In this document: piece after piece, positions 14,006 to 25,218 of the stretch
Layout: each line of letters begins with the position of its first letter
Numbering within the stretch: the first letter of the stretch is position 1
Assembly: GCA_032164245.1 (NCBI GenBank)
Contig: JAVMKO010000002.1
Coordinates: forward strand, 89,541,340 to 89,605,339
Length of the DNA: 64,000 nucleotides
Direction of reading: 5' to 3'
From: Sternotherus odoratus
Taxonomy: Eukaryota; Chordata; Testudines; Kinosternidae
The notes under the pieces: model-generated
Told to the model about the DNA's origin: nothing
Databases searched by the model: none
Seen by the model: only the letters and a program-made list of their open reading frames with translations
Program-made: the position numbers and the translations under genes

Positions 14006-14658
14006 CAGTAGAACAGTGGTAGGCAACATATGGCACGTATGCTGATGGTGGAGCATGAACCGATTTTCAGTTGCGCTCACACTGTCCAGGTCTTGGCTAC
14101 TGATGTGGGGCAGGGGGGTGGGCCTGCATTTTTATTTAATTTTAAAATGAAGCTTCTTAAACATTTTATTTACTTTACATACAACAATAGTTTAGTTATA
14201 TGTTATAGACTTATAGAAAGAGACCTTCTAAAAACGTTAAAATATACTACTGGCACGCGAAACCTTAAATTAGAGTCAATAAATGAAGACTGGGCGCACC
14301 ACTTCTGAAAGGCTGCTGACCCCTGCAGTAGAACCTCAGAGTTATGAGCACTTCAGGAATGGAGGCTGTTCATAACTCTGAAATGTTAGCAGCTCTGAAG
14401 ATAAAGTGATGACTGTTCTTTCAAAAGCTTACTTTAAATGAAACAAGCACAGAAAGATTCCTAACTTTGTCCAAAAAACCCTGTTTTTAAACTATCCCCT
14501 TTTTTGTAGTAGTAGTTTACAATTAACACAGTACAATACTGCATTTGGTTTTTTTTAGTCTCTGCTACTGCCTGATTGCGTACTTCTGGTTCCAAACAAG
14601 GTGTGTGGTTGACCGGGCAGTTCATAATTCTGGTGTTCGTAACTCTGAGGTTCTACTG
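14006..14658 (+). mobile_element. Tigger-type mariner element, split by a hAT
   Basis: Ends CAGTAGAACCTCAGAGTTA on both sides in inverted orientation (one mismatch in about 22 bp), flanked by TA (14004-14005 and 14659-14660). Without the hAT at 14014-14325 and its duplication it is about 333 bp. It is non-autonomous, with no transposase frame. Confidence 0.88.
14014..14325 (+). mobile_element. hAT element inserted at the terminus of a Tigger
   Basis: A 312-bp hAT with ends CAGTGGTAGGCAACATATGG and the complement of CAGGGGTCAGCAGCCTTTC. The perfect 8-bp duplication CAGTAGAA (14006-14013 and 14326-14333) is exactly the first eight bases of the Tigger inverted repeat, so the insertion hit the very end of that element. 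Confidence 0.92.
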
Positions 14659-15067
14659 TAGCTGTATATGTAATTATTCTAAACCTACCTAGTGCTAGTG
14701 CAAACTGAACTTCAACCCTCATGGGACACAATTGGAAATATTAGCCTTTTTGACTGTTCTTTCCCAAGCTTTCCATCCAGGAGCATGCACTGGCAGGCAT
14801 CTTCTCTGTACACACAGTTCCTTTTTCCTTTATTTTCCCCCAATTTACCTATTTTATTTCAATTATTTTTGGTGGGGATATTAAACAAGTGAAGACAGAT
14901 GCACCTGTGATTCTAATGAATGTTTCAGACAAACGCTGATTAGACTATATTCTTTCAGGAACTAGCTTTCTATATTCTGAATTCTAAGGCCATGTCTAAA
15001 GTAATAAGAGAATGATGTTGTGCAGCAAAATAATATTGTACACCAACTGTACAGCTAATACACAAGA

Positions 15068-15650
15068 ATGTTCAATATGTACATGAACCCTCTTGGTGAA
15101 TTCATTTCCAAATATATAATACAGTATCATCAGCATGATGATGATACACAAGGATTTATTTATTGTCTGACAGCCTCTGCAATTTTGGTGTCAGCTGTGA
15201 AGTGGTATTTGAATATAGTTAGATGTATAAATCAGGACTATTTCATCTTCAAGCCTGGAAAAACAGAAGTCTTGCTGTTGAGTAGAGATCATCTATACAA
15301 AACAAGCTTATTTCTCCTGTGTGGCTCCACTCGATGGGATTAGCATGAAGGTAATGAATCAGGTTAAGAATCTTGGTGTCTCTTCTGTCATTGCCTGGCC
15401 TTGGAAAGCTGTGTGTGGCACCAGGGTACAAATGCAGACTTATTTTTCTGTTGTGCAATATGTGTCAAGTACACATATATATTACAATGACCTTGCAACA
15501 CTAATATACAAACTTTGTGGTCAGAAGAGCAATTGTTGCAATTCCTTCTTTGCAAAGTTTTCAGTAGTGCTGCTCCATCTACCAGCTACAACTTATTCAA
15601 CATGATTGCTCACTCATTTGATCTATCATGATCCTTAAAAAAAACCTGTT
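15068..15650 (+). pseudogene. LINE reverse transcriptase remnant (CR1/L2-type clade)
   Basis: Two frames, 15068-15343 and 15321-15605, together resemble the RT palm of a vertebrate LINE of the L2/CR1 group: MYMNPLGEFISKY, then YHQHDDDTQ where YADDTQ is expected, then KPGKTEVLLLS, and after a frameshift NLGVS and later DLATL...CGQKSNCCN. The catalytic YADD box reads HDDD, so the copy is dead. The sequence to about 16200 is probably its 3' end. The frameshift lies near 15320-15345. Confidence 0.7.
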
Positions 15651-17587
15651 TTAAAAAAAATACTGTCTGCTTATAAAGCGATGGGATGACTCCAAACTGA
15701 CACTTCTGATTTGTAAATACTTATCCTTAATTCCTGCCCCTAATTATATTCAAGATCGACTCCTATCAATTTATATGACTGGTATCGCACAACTCAACTA
15801 TTTAGGGATCCCATCTTCCCACCCATCATGCCTGAAGATGGCAAAACAGCCACTTTCTACTGTTTAGAACTTGGTCACCATGGAAATCTACCTAATTTCA
15901 TCCTTCACATTTCGGATGAACCTTAGTGTATTTTTTTTCATTTTATTTGAAAAGTTGCTTCTGAATGCTGTTGGCCCTATGTCTCTTACTTTCCTCATTT
16001 CCAATCCCTTCCTTTACTGTTCTTAATTTTCTTCTTCCCTTCACTCACTCTTAAGATTTTGATTTTTTTTTAAATATTTAATATTTTAATTACTTTTTTA
16101 TTACACTATTTATAATGTACAGTAACATCAATGCTTTTGCTGGGAAATGAGAATGAATGCTAAAAAAAATTGATAAAATAAAAAAAAATTATTATTAAAA
16201 AAATGATTATTAACCATTTACAAAAATGGAGATTTTCCACAACTTTTCTTCACTTATTTATATTTAGCTGGTCGTATTTATAGGATTTTGTGATAACTAC
16301 TTCACTATTGAAAAATAGAGCGTTATTTACAAAAAGACAACAGAAAAGCATTGAAAGGAATCCAGAAAATCTCAGCAAGTTTCAACAATGCCAAAGGTTT
16401 GCCACCACATTCATGTTTTTCAACACCTTTGTCCCCAGTGTAAGGGGATAATACATCTAAATACTGAAATATTTTTAAAACAAAGAACACAAGTTTCCAA
16501 TTGAAAGTTGCTCACACTTTCCCAAGACAATTCACAGATTTATGGGATGTTCAAGCATGCTAAAATATATGCTTCCCAGGTGAATATTCTGCTGCTAAGC
16601 TAAGCAAGCTCTTTTCACTTTTTTTTTTTTTTTTTTTTTTTGCAAGTTAAACAATTTTCTGGTTCACAGCACAATACACCTTCAAATAAAACATAAGAAG
16701 GAGCATTCCCATGTGGTGAACTCTGTTATACACTGCTACTGTGTTAGACAACTTTGGCTCCTAAATCTTATCTATAATTCATGAAATTTTATGTTGACCT
16801 CTAGCAGAAATGTGCACCTGCAAAACAGATTTAACCAACATATTTTACATTGCAGAAAAAATATAAAAAGCATTTGTGCAGTGCATGGAATGCATGGCAA
16901 TAACAACATTGAGGTAGGGTTACCACTTTATTTCCTATAACCATGCCATATCACTCTACTGTTACCTCACAAGACAGGGTGCTGAGCTATAATAGTTTTC
17001 ATGGCATTTTCTGAAGGATATAGGGTAGTATTGTAAAAAATCAAGACGCTCATAAACAGTAATTTATTACTATTGTTGCTTAGTCGTTGCATCCTCAGTA
17101 TTCTAGACACATCACAAAACACATACGAATATACTTTCTGCCCTGAAAATCTTATAGGCTTAGATTGTGATCTCAGATCTCATAACTAGTATCTTTAATG
17201 GATACTGTAAGAACTTGACTTCCCAATAGTTTGTACCAGCATTTTAGCAGGTTTCCACCCACCAATTCTCTCTCATCTAATTTCCAAATCTTGGGATGCT
17301 GCAATGGTCCTATCCTGTCATCACAAAAGGCATCGTGACTTGTAAATGTCCCTTAACTATTAGATCTTTCATCTGGAGCGGTAATAAGCCATCTGCTAGA
17401 CGTTATCTTAAAATTATACACTGATTTCCTAACTTTTAGTCTTTGGACCACAAAACTCGATGTTCCATTCTTTGGTGCATCTTCTGCAACACAATTGCAT
17501 GTGCTCCAACAAGTCTGTTAGTCAATTTTTTTCAGCTCTTAGTACACCTGTCATCCAAACCCGCTGATTTGTACCATACATGCTTCA

Positions 17588-17710
17588 GGTTTCCGAGTGG
17601 TAGCCGTGTTAGTCTGTATCCGCAAAAAGAACAAGGAGTACTTTTGGCACCTTAGAGACTAAAATTTGTTTGGGCATAAGCTTTCGTGGACTAGAACCAA
17701 CTTTGTCAGA
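17588..17710 (-). mobile_element. Penelope-like fragment with near-complete hammerhead-like core
   Basis: On the minus strand it reads CTGACAA, a weak stem GTTGG...TCCAC, GAAA, GCTTATGC, then TTTTAGTCTCTAAGG and the end AGACTAACACGGCTAC. This is the same 3' unit as in 6498-6681 but in a single orientation. One core base (A for the final G of CTGANGA) is changed. No target duplication found. Confidence 0.7.
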
Positions 17711-18858
17711 TTTTTCAAGTATTGCTTTTATCTGCTCATTTATAGATAATACTTTTACAGGATCTTCCTTCCTTACCTAGTGGTTCAAAGTTCTTTTCTA
17801 CATAAATAAGGTGGTCAGCCATTTTTTTAAAAAAATTCATAATCTCATTTGTTTTTCACATGCAATACATTTTAAACTATTATGCTCCCTTGCCTGTTTG
17901 GCTTGTATGGAATAATTCTGCTTTTTTTTAATGTCCTTATCTTTCCTCAGGGAAACCTGACTGAATATTCTTATTACCTGCCTCCTGCTTTTCCCTTTTC
18001 CAGTCTCAGATTTTAAACCTCAGCTTTCTGGCAGGTTCTTATTTCTTTCATTCTTTCAGAGAAACTGCAGTCTGCCACACCTTAATTATAGTGTGTCAAG
18101 GTTTCCCTGTTTTCTTCCGGACTAGTGGAATTTAAATTAAATATTTCTTCCGACTGTATCTTACACACTAAATGTATTCAAAATTAGCTTTCCTGAAAAC
18201 CACTATCCTTATAATGTTGCATTTAGTGAACCAAATTTCATACTTCGCAGAATTCAAGCAGCTGTAGTCACTGTTTCCAAGCTCCCCAATTATTCTCAAT
18301 TAGGGTTTTTTTCCCCCCCCATCAGTGAGCACATCCAGGATGACTTCTATTCCAGCTGAAGTCCCTATTTTCTGAACAACAGGTAACTTCTAAATTTTCT
18401 GCAGACTGCTGGCAAAAATAATTTCCCCTACTCTACACACAAGGGGAATAAGACTCTGCAGGAGCAAAGGCAACACAGTTTGCCTCTCTGCTTTATCTAG
18501 GAGATGCAGAAATAAACCTGCAACTTGTGGTGCCTCAGACAGAAAAATATATATTGGCTAATTTCATGAGTAAGTCAAATTTAAAAAGGTAAATTCAGAC
18601 AGAAAAAAACCCAGACAAACTCACTGCACTGCCCTTGTGGAGAAAATGTAAGCAAGCAAGCTCCAAAATGAAGTGTGCTACCGTGGCTTTTGTGCTGATG
18701 GTGAAGAATGGCTTTGTGGAAGTTAAACTGAGGAGTAAGACCACTCCATCAGGCAACCCCCACCTGACAGCTTTCAGACTGTCTCCATTTTACATTCCTT
18801 TTAGGAAGGATTAGTTAAGATGAAAGGAGAAAATTATGACTTGCAGAGTATTATTATT

Positions 18859-19827
18859 ACTCCTGGGGAAATTCTGTGCCACTTGCAGAATTGATGTCCT
18901 CTGCAGATTTTTTTTTCTCTGCAGAAAATACATTCTGCCAGAGAGGCGCTGGAGTTATGTCTTTCACCCACCAGGAGCTGCTGTGTCAGACGGAGGGCAG
19001 ATGATAGGAAGGAGGGAAAGGTATATTCATGACAGTACCCTCCTTGTAGGGCCAGGTAAGGAGGCACAGGATATGGGGGGAGTGGGGAGAGACAGAAAGA
19101 GCAGGGCACATGGGACTGCAAGTAGGTCACAAAGACTGGGGTTCAGAAGAGCTAGTGGGGGGCCGCACAGACTGGGGCAAGGACTGAATGGGAGTAGGGG
19201 AGTACAGAGCCATATGGGGACTCGGAGGTGCCTGAATGGGGTGCATGGACACATGGGAACGGGGAGGAAGGGTGGCTGAGTTGGGGTGCAGGAACACATG
19301 GGAAGGGGGTGCAGGGGCACATGGGAGGGGGAAGATGTGCCTGACTGAATGGGAAAGGCTAGGAGTCAGGGTCTACATGGGGGAGACTCCCTAACAACCT
19401 CTTCCCCCCTCAATCTCCGAAAAATCCCATTCCATGCCTCTCCCACCCACACCCAACAACCCTGCAGGTTCACTCCAGGCTCTTTCCCAGCAATTACTTC
19501 CCTCTCCTTCAACTCCTCCATTGCTCCTGACTCCCATAAGGCACTATGTGCACTGCTTCTGAGGGGTGAGGGAAATCTGTTTCTGTATTGTAATTTAAAT
19601 GAATTATTACTCAAAGTTCTGTATTAACATGCCTAGTAAGGAATCTATTTGTCAAAATATATTTCCTGCATCTATTTTGTTTTCTGTATTGTTACAGACA
19701 TACTTGCTGACCGGTATTTTGAAAAAAAATTACCAAAATAATTGAAACTGGAATGATTATATTGTGTTATTTTGACAAATAAAATATGCAGAATTTTGTA
19801 ATATTGCGTGCAGAATTCCCCAGGAGT
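18859..19827. mobile_element. hAT-like element next to a CARMIL1 exon
   Basis: Ends ACTCCTGGGGAAATTCTG and the complement ...CAGAATTCCCCAGGAGT, with repeated CTGCAGAATT phrases near both ends. About 970 bp with a G-rich middle (19060-19340) and no transposase frame. The target duplication is unclear because the left flank is a TTA repeat. It ends 27 bp from the exon at 19855-19928. A related right end is at 63076-63099. Confidence 0.65.
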
Positions 19828-19854
19828 ATATTATACTTAATGGACATTGTTCAC

Positions 19855-19928
19855 CTGTGGTCAAGATGGCTGAAGTCTTGCAAATTCAACTCCCTGGTAT
19901 CTTGGGTCAGATAGATTGTATCCACATC
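19855..19928 (-). CDS. CARMIL1: CARMIL1 coding exon (N-cap of LRR domain)
   Basis: This 74-nt exon reads DVDTIYLTQDTRELNLQDF followed by SHLDH and two bases (AG) of the next arginine codon. It encodes the cap and first LRR strand (ELNLQDF). The acceptor is tttataacag and the donor gtgaac, a weaker donor than its neighbours. A hAT-like insertion begins only 27 bp past the exon border inside the downstream intron, leaving little original sequence after the splice site. The upstream intron is only 120 bp. Confidence 0.96.
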
Positions 19929-20456
<528 letters not shown>

Positions 20457-20554
20457 CACAAGGTCCCAGTTCTGTTACAGTCTGGCTGTCCCACAATGCC
20501 TGGAGATTAGTCAGTCTTTCTGAGGGCTCCATAGTTACTTTTTTCATGATTCTC
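20457..20554 (-). CDS. CARMIL1: CARMIL1 coding exon (linker after PH domain)
   Basis: This 98-nt exon starts with one base completing the split valine, then reads [18 protein letters not shown] and ends [10 protein letters not shown] followed by one base of a glycine codon. It encodes the helical linker between the PH-like domain and the leucine-rich repeat horseshoe. The acceptor ends in catgtag and the donor is gtgaga. It is followed by a short 337-bp intron. The match to CARMIL1 is strong, including the acidic-basic METSERL-like helix and the tryptophan of ALWDSQ. Confidence 0.96.
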
Positions 20555-20747
20555 CTACATGCAAGAGGGAAGACATGCAGGATTTTAAAAGATGTGTACA
20601 TATGTCCACATATATATCACACACACACCAATCTTATATGCGAGTTAAATATAATTGTATGTATTTTGTCATATGTTTGTGCATATTAGCATCTTTAATA
20701 CACCTCAAGTCTATTCCTCAAACCCAAATGTAAAGCTGCAGAAAGAG

Positions 20748-21000
20748 TAATGCCACATCTACACTACAGACTTATATCAGTATCACTATGTCACTCAGGG
20801 GTGTGAAAAATCCACACCCCTGAGCGACAGTTATATCAACCTAACCCCTGATGCATACAGCGCTGTCGGTGGGAGAGCTTCTCTCATCAACACAGCTACT
20901 GCCTCTTGTGCAGATGGACTGACTAACCCAGGAGGGTGGGGAGGATGCTGTCCTGTTGGTGTGGGAGCATCTTCACTTAAGCGCTATAGCTTCTCCCGTC
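20748..21000 (+). mobile_element. Truncated Harbinger-like MITE
   Basis: Starts with a worn GCCACATCTACACTAC end and contains the hairpin CTCAGGGGTGTG...CACACCCCTGAGCGAC (about 20796-20827), as in a common reptile MITE with GTCTACACT termini. The right inverted end is missing. Confidence 0.6.
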
Positions 21001-21679
21001 TAATGAACTAATCCCATGACTCCTGGAGTGATCTATCTGATTTTCCTCACACTAGCAAGGGCAAACGATTCAAAGCCATGGCTCACTGAAGCAACATAGC
21101 CTCATGGCATCTGTCCACTAATTCAAGGCCCCCAAAATACCAGAGCTACAGTGTTAGACTATATAGTTATTACAGTCTGAGACCATGCTTCAATGGTGTC
21201 ACAGTGTTTCTCTTTCTTTAGAGACAGTCTTCAACTGTAATCGTACATAGTCCTTCTGACACCAAAGGCTCATTTATTCCTGTTCTATACCAGGCTCATC
21301 TCTTGCTCCCATTATTTTACATCAACAATGAGAGTAATGGCCGCACTTCAAATGCTGCTGTTTCTATAGAGCCACATGTGAAAGCATTTACTGAAATATT
21401 AAATACTATGCCAAAGAGCATGAGGAGTCCTGAAGGGCTACATGTACTCTGCGGATCACGCTTTGTCTACCTTGGCTCTATCCTCTATATTCAGATAGGT
21501 TTTTTCCTCTCCAGAACAAAAAAAAATTAGACCCTTCGCTTTTATTCTTAAGAAATAATATCATGTTTGTCTGAGGGGAAGAACAGACACGCATGTTCCC
21601 TCTGTTCAGTAAAACTTTAGAATAAGTTAGCAATAGGTGCTAATGGTGTGATGCATCAATGGCTTTCTCCTACAGACCT

Positions 21680-21709
21680 ACCACATACCCTTGGCAAAGG
21701 GTATGTGGT
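21680..21709. repeat. Perfect 13-bp hairpin with 4-base loop
   Basis: ACCACATACCCTT, loop GGCA, AAGGGTATGTGGT. Not inside any element I recognise. Confidence 0.7.
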
Positions 21710-23183
21710 TACAAAGCCCTCTGGATGGATTCTGGTCTGACCCCAGTTTTACAAGAGCAAATATTCATTGACTTTACTTTGAGAGTCTGTTGAATTACAC
21801 CACTTTGACAGAAGAATTACACCTGGCTTTCCTCCCCCTGCCCCCGAACCAAGATCTCTATATAGTTTCACAAAATGCTGCAGCAATGCCACCAAGGCAA
21901 CCGAAGTGCAAAATCAAATAAGATGTTGTGAAATATGCAGCTTTGAAGTTCCTTTCCTCCCATTCCTTTTCTCTCTTTTGGCTACAGCATCTCTAGCTGT
22001 TCCTGCCAACAAATTGCCTTATAGTCTCCATTATGGTAAACAGTAGTGATGCCTTAGAGATTTAAAAAAAGAAAGGAAGAAAAAAGTACCAGTTTAAGTT
22101 TAGTGACTATTTCCTACTCAACCTACAGGAAAGATGAGTAACACAGGATGCAAAGCAGAGAAAAAACAATAAATAACTTCTACTAGGTCACTTACATTTT
22201 TTCTAAAGTGTGTGTATTAAAACTATTACTTGTGAAAATGTTTTTCAAGGGGAAAACTATTTTATATGGAGCAGACATAAGTTTGTTTTTTAAACTCCTA
22301 GAAAATTAGGAGTAGAATGGAGAGTAGCAGCATCATATGATCTGGGAGGCACCAATTAAAATGGGGCAGGAAGAAAGACCAAGGAACCAAGTGAGACCAA
22401 AGTGAAGAAAATTAAAGAAAAACTATTCGACATTGCTATATAGGATGAAAGAGTACAGGAAAGGAGCATGGCAGAGATAGGAGAAAGGAAACAGAAGGCT
22501 GGAATGATTGGGAAAGATGAAATACTGAAGCAGAGTAGAAAATAGAGACACATTTCTGAGGGCAAGTGAGAAAGACAGCAGTACAGTTGTTTTGCTGAAG
22601 GTATGTGGATTTAACAACTGGGCTCCCAACTGCTGACATTTGAAAAATGATGAATGTCATAGTCCTCCCTCCACTCCCCCATTTGGATTTTAGCCACAGA
22701 TAAGACCCTGGAAAGAACCAGCCAACAACACAATTGTTTAGGGACAACCATTAGGGAAAAGAAGTTACTGAAAAGAAAGGGCTAGACCTTCAGGTGTGCC
22801 AAAGATCTGTAAAGTGAAGGGGCAAAAAATGGTGACCTTAAGGCACCATTATGCCCTCTTCCAATCCCTGCAACTCCAGAGAAGAGTCTGGCACCCAGTC
22901 TCTAAAAGGCCTATTAGCTCACTGGGAATCTCCAAAATACAGCATGCTCCAGCCATGCCTGCCTCTAGTCTATGCAGACTTCACACTAGTTAGGGATTCT
23001 TCCATATTACTACAAAGGTGCTCAAGTAAGGGTCAGGGCCTGGCCTAAAATGTTTCTTACATCTACGGTATGTTCCTAATTAAAGGTGAGGACCAGAGGG
23101 CAGGGAACGGTGGCTAGTCAGCCTACCTGAACAATCAGGTGAGCTATGTGCACTACAGGTGTCCAAAAAAAATGAGTACCTAC

Positions 23184-23305
23184 ACTGGAGACAGACCAGG
23201 GAATATTTTCCTGAGGCACGTTCCAATGTGTGCCATCACTTCATTCACATCTTCTGACAAAGCCATCTTCATGGAAATGCTGCCTTTCTCTGTTTCAACA
23301 ATTAG
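23184..23305 (-). CDS. CARMIL1: CARMIL1 coding exon (end of PH-like domain)
   Basis: This 122-nt exon starts in phase 0 with [14 protein letters not shown] and ends with [15 protein letters not shown], the final valine codon being split GT|G across the intron. It encodes the last strands and the C-terminal helix of the PH-like domain. The acceptor is tttatgtag. The donor is gtaggt, and choosing it matters: reading three bases further would give an in-frame TAG, while this site joins to the next exon as Pro-Val-Arg, as in other CARMIL1 proteins. No internal stop or frameshift is present. Confidence 0.94.
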
Positions 23306-23695
23306 CTACATAAAATATAGATCAGGGGGAAAAAATTAGCAACATAGAATTAATTTCCATTTAAATCATTTGAATAACAACAGCTAAATGTTAAACATAT
23401 GCTTATTTACACATTATTACTATGATGTGACAAATGCTCCAAGTAAGAACTACTCTCCAATACAGGAAGGAAATTTATATTGTTTTCTTTTTCTTTAAGC
23501 CGAATGTCTTCCACCATCACAGCATGAAAATTTAAAATGACCTGATCTCAACTGAGACTTCCAAGCCAAACATGAAAGCCTTAGCAGGAGCTCTCTCCCA
23601 TTTTAAAACGTGTTTCAGAGCTTAAGAAAAGTACAGCAAGGCAGAAAAATATGCAATACACAAAGCTTGACTTCTTGAGCTTAAACAATAACTAA

Positions 23696-24360
23696 GGGCT
23701 TGGTTACACTGCCACTTTATAGTGTTATATAGCCTCCAGGAGCGCTATAACTCTGTCCCCGAACACACTGGCAAGGCACATATTGCGCTAAAAGTCCGAG
23801 CTTATCGCGCTACTGGTAAGCCACCTTTTCCAGGAGAATAAGTGCTTTTGCGTATTCCCTGTAGCCTGTTATGGCAAGTGTAATCAGTCATTACGCTATA
23901 AGTGATCTCTGGCACGCCTCCGAGCCATTTAAGGCAATTGACGAGCCATTTAAGGCAATTGACGCCTCTGTGTTTTTGTTTTGAAAAGGCAGGAGGAATG
24001 AGGAAGTAGGTTTTCAGAGTTCCTCTCTTAACTCAGTAGTTAAGCAGTGTAAATGTTTACGGATGGAGCTGTGTGACTGAAATTCAGAGCCTGTTACTTT
24101 TCTCTAGATAAAACTGACTGACAGCATGAAGTTCTCTCCCACCGCATACACACAACACTCCCCCCTCACCCCCCTCATTTGGAAAGCACGTTGCACCTAG
24201 CTGAATGCTGGGATAGCTGCCCATAATGCACCACTCCCTGTGCCGCAGCAACTGCCGCAAATGTGGCCACGCCAGGACATGCTATAGCGTTATACCTATT
24301 GCGGTATATGGGTACAGCTATAACCAAAAGCACTATAATCCTGTAAGTGTAACCAAAGGC
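23696..24360 (+). mobile_element. Harbinger-like non-autonomous element, 665 bp
   Basis: Ends GGGCTTGGTTACACT and the complement of GCCTTTGGTTACACT, flanked by TAA on both sides (23693-23695, 24361-24363), as expected for PIF/Harbinger. Subterminal TTATAGTG blocks are also inverted. Inside is a perfect 21-bp tandem duplication (unit starting GAGCCATTTAAGG) at about 23922-23963. No transposase frame. Confidence 0.82.
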
Positions 24361-25218
24361 TAAGTATTCAACAAGTATGATCCTCTGGAGACACTCAAGG
24401 ATTCTGACCTGTGCCATTTACATCTAATGTTAAGATAATACCTTGTCAGGGAGAAAAAAATCTTTGGCAGGCATAACAAACTGTATTATCCTCAGTTCAA
24501 ACAATGTAGTAACTTGTTTAACCTAATAGCACTGTTGCATGGGAGAGATGGTGTGGGTGTTTTAAAACAAAAAAGTGATCTTGCTATCAAACTGTTTAAA
24601 TCAGATAACGGTATTACTGACACATGAACTATTCAACAACCTTTGGGTTTACCATTTGGCATCACATTATATTTTCCTCTACACAAAATAATCCTATAAA
24701 ATATAATAATAGTCTAATGTGCACATGGTGATCCTCAAGCACTTTTTCTATATTATTTTTTAATTCCTTTATAGGGATTTTAGACAACTGCTCTTAGGAG
24801 CTGAGCAAATGGACAACTTGTTTCCCTATTATGCACACTATTCACTGTGAGATTAATAGCCTCTGCTATTGCTCCACAGAAAGCTGTCATTGAGTCAGCC
24901 GGTCTTCATCTACAGATTGAATGCTTACATACAATTAATGTAAGTATTGCTTAAACATATCCAAAGATTTGGGTAAAATGATAGGCTGGATGAAAGCTAA
25001 ATTTCCTCCCCCTCTTTCTGCCATTAAAGAGAAGCACTTTACTTGTGAACCCTGCATAAATGCCGCACACACAGACAAAAACAACTCTCTGTTCGCTCAT
25101 CACCTGCTCTATTATTAATAGGATGAAACATTTTCAAAAATACTGGTATTACATTTTAGCATCTTTCAAAGAAAACTCCAGCCTTCTCACCCCCACCCCC
25201 ACCCCCAATAAAAACAAA

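Larger units (their letters stand above)
20555..23183 (-). other. CARMIL1: CARMIL1 intron
   Basis: This 2.6-kb intron holds a short (CA) stretch near 20618-20628, a truncated Harbinger-like MITE (20748-21000) and a perfect 13-bp hairpin (21680-21709). I see nothing else I can name. Confidence 0.8.
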
